Of a stretch of 55,989 bases of DNA, positions 54,626 to 55,989 are shown piece by piece. The notes under the pieces are model-generated. The model was not told where the DNA came from, did not search any database, and worked only from the letters and a program-made list of their open reading frames with translations. A program made the translations under genes and the position numbers. The stretch's first letter is position 1. Each line of letters opens with the position of its first letter. The stretch is taken from positions 1-55,989 of the forward strand of contig NZ_LDQA01000067.1 in assembly GCF_001475935.1 (NCBI RefSeq), in the 5' to 3' direction. This DNA comes from Aureimonas ureilytica (GTDB lineage Bacteria; Pseudomonadota; Alphaproteobacteria; Rhizobiales; Rhizobiaceae).

Positions 54626-55989
54626 TCAGCTGGCGCGGCGCAGCCGGGCGGCGAAGAAGCCGTCGAGGCCGGAATGCTCGGGCGTTTCGCGCCGGAGCAT
54701 GGCGGGCGTCGTGCGCAGATAGCCCTCCGGCGAGATCGCATCCTCCAGACCCGGCACCTCTTCGGGGCGCACGGGCTCGACATGGAAGTCCGTGCGCGAA
54801 ACCAGGAAGGCCCGCATCAACTCTTCACCCTCGATCGGGTCGAGCGAGCAGTTGGAAAACAGGAGCATTCCGCCGCGCGCCACGAGATCGGCGGCCCGGC
54901 CGAGAAGCCGCGCCTGCACCTCGGCGAGCTTGCGCACTTCTTCGTCATCCTTGGTATAGGCGACGTCGGGATGGCGGCGGATCGTGCCGGTGGACGAGCA
55001 AGGCGCGTCGAGCAGCACAGCGTCGAAGGGCGTCTCGGGCTCGAAGCGCATGAGATCGCTGCCGACGAACTCCGCCTCCAGCTTCAGCCGCGCGAAATTC
55101 TCCTTCAACCGGCGCAAGCGCGAGGGCGAAATCTCGACCGCCGTCACATGGGCGCCGGCCGCCGCGAGCTGCGCCGTCTTGCCGCCCGGCGCGGCGCACA
55201 GATCGGCGACGCGCTTGGCCCTGACATCGCCCATCAGCCGCGCCGGCAGGCTGGCGGCGGCGTCCTGCACCCACCATTCGCCCGTTTCGAAACCGGGGAG
55301 ATCGCTCACCGCCTCCTCGCCCGGCGCGCGGCGGATCGTGCCGAAGGGCAGAAGCTCGCCGCCCAGCATGGCGCCAACGGCGGCGGGGTCGCTCTTGGCG
55401 GTGAAGTCGAGCGGCGCGGGCAGGCGATGCATGGACACGATGTCGAGCGCCACGGCCTCGCCATAGGCCGCCTCCAGCCGCGCCCAGAGCCAGGGCGGGC
55501 AGTCGAGGCGCGGATCGTCGAAGCGGGCGGCAAAGGCGTCCTTCTCGCGCGCGATGCGCCGCAGCACGGCATTCACGAGCCCGCTGAAGCGCTCGGTGCG
55601 CGGATCGACGGAGGCATGGGCGACGGCCAGATCGACGGCAGCGGAATCGGGCACGTCGAGATGCAGGATCTGCGCCGCGCCCACATGCAGGATATGGCGC
55701 AGATGCGCCGCGCGGCTCGGCAGCGGCCGGTCGAGGCAGGAGGAGACGATCGCCTCGATCGAGCCGCGCCGACGCAGCGCCGTTAGAAGGATGGCCCGCA
55801 CCAGGCCCTGATCGCGCGCGGGGAGTTTCAGAAAATCGGGATGGCCGCCCTTGCGATCGGTCAGCCCGTCGGCCGAGGTCTTGGTGTCCACCACGGCGGC
55901 GAGCAGCCGGGCCGCCGTGCGGCGAGCGGGCAGACCGGCGCGCTCGGGCTCCGGGCTTTGTGCGGGGCGAGGGGTGCGGCCCTCGGGGC
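54626..55989 (-). CDS. rsmB: 16S rRNA m5C967 methyltransferase, N-terminus beyond window
   Basis: Methylates C967 of 16S rRNA using SAM. The visible part has an N-terminal NusB-like domain (LPARDQGLVRAILLTALRRRGSIEAIV) and the catalytic Rossmann domain. The SAM motif is VADLCAAPGGKTAQLAAAGAHVTAVE, and the two catalytic-loop cysteines are in LLDAPCSSTGT and FSNCSLDP. The frame stays open to base 55989 (RRTAARLLAAVVDTKTSADGL), and that part matches the family, so the true start lies outside the window. The GTG at 55894 would cut off conserved residues. The second cysteine motif reads NCS instead of the usual TCS. Confidence 0.94.
   Translation of the reverse strand, partial: PEGRTPRPAQSPEPERAGLPARRTAARLLAAVVDTKTSADGLTDRKGGHPDFLKLPARDQGLVRAILLTALRRRGSIEAIVSSCLDRPLPSRAAHLRHILHVGAAQILHLDVPDSAAVDLAVAHASVDPRTERFSGLVNAVLRRIAREKDAFAARFDDPRLDCPPWLWARLEAAYGEAVALDIVSMHRLPAPLDFTAKSDPAAVGAMLGGELLPFGTIRRAPGEEAVSDLPGFETGEWWVQDAAASLPARLMGDVRAKRVADLCAAPGGKTAQLAAAGAHVTAVEISPSRLRRLKENFARLKLEAEFVGSDLMRFEPETPFDAVLLDAPCSSTGTIRRHPDVAYTKDDEEVRKLAEVQARLLGRAADLVARGGMLLFSNCSLDPIEGEELMRAFLVSRTDFHVEPVRPEEVPGLEDAISPEGYLRTTPAMLRRETPEHSGLDGFFAARLRRAS

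Overview
The window is a gene-dense, high-GC stretch of an alphaproteobacterial chromosome. Several features point to the order Hyphomicrobiales (Rhizobiales): a cysteine-free Mur/Fur-type regulator, a Brucella-type Omp19 lipoprotein, the very large (about 180 kDa class) NAD-glutamate dehydrogenase, the zapE/sucCD/sucAB/lpd order, and the rsmB-heparinase-like-purH neighbourhood. An Aurantimonadaceae-like member would fit, but the sequence alone does not fix family or genus. Almost everything looks like core chromosome. I see no transposase, prophage, CRISPR array, rRNA or tRNA.

Layout. 1-5.5 kb: a chemoreceptor cut by the left edge, leuB, an MHS-family transporter and a 41-residue protein. 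5.5-11.8 kb: a metal-homeostasis stretch with a COG0523 GTPase under a Zur-like box, asd, a secreted/anchored dual-specificity phosphatase, the Mn transporter mntH with a Mur-like box, a Mur/Fur regulator and an OsmC peroxidase. 12-16 kb: xerC, a GumN/TraB protein, a small lipoprotein and a diguanylate cyclase. 16.3-27.6 kb: the 2-oxoglutarate dehydrogenase / succinyl-CoA synthetase block on the minus strand (zapE, sucC, sucD, sucA, sucB, two small membrane/export proteins, lpdA). The mdh gene usual between zapE and sucC is absent.

27.9-34.5 kb: omp19, a beta-carbonic anhydrase, a 161-bp element with 18-bp terminal inverted repeats abutting a DUF429 gene, pdxY with a small membrane protein, and a lemA-TPM-TPM operon. 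34.7-39.6 kb: gdhB, which carries a parS-like palindrome inside its coding region. 39.7-45 kb: an acyltransferase beside a compositionally different small ORF, a 43-residue basic protein, a UMF1-type transporter and purH. 45-52 kb: two transmembrane chemoreceptors and one soluble PAS chemoreceptor, a NUDIX hydrolase and a small lipoprotein. This block sits between purH and its usual partners. 52-56 kb: a heparinase II/III-like gene and rsmB, which runs off the right edge.

Functionally the window joins amino-acid synthesis (leuB, asd), the lower TCA cycle and glutamate catabolism (suc/lpd, gdhB), Zn and Mn homeostasis, and taxis/c-di-GMP signalling. No clearly new multi-gene system stands out. 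The best leads are the parS-like sites, the Zur- and Mur-like operators, the small inverted-repeat element, a membrane-type reading frame without a standard start codon between sucC and sucD, and several very small conserved-looking genes.
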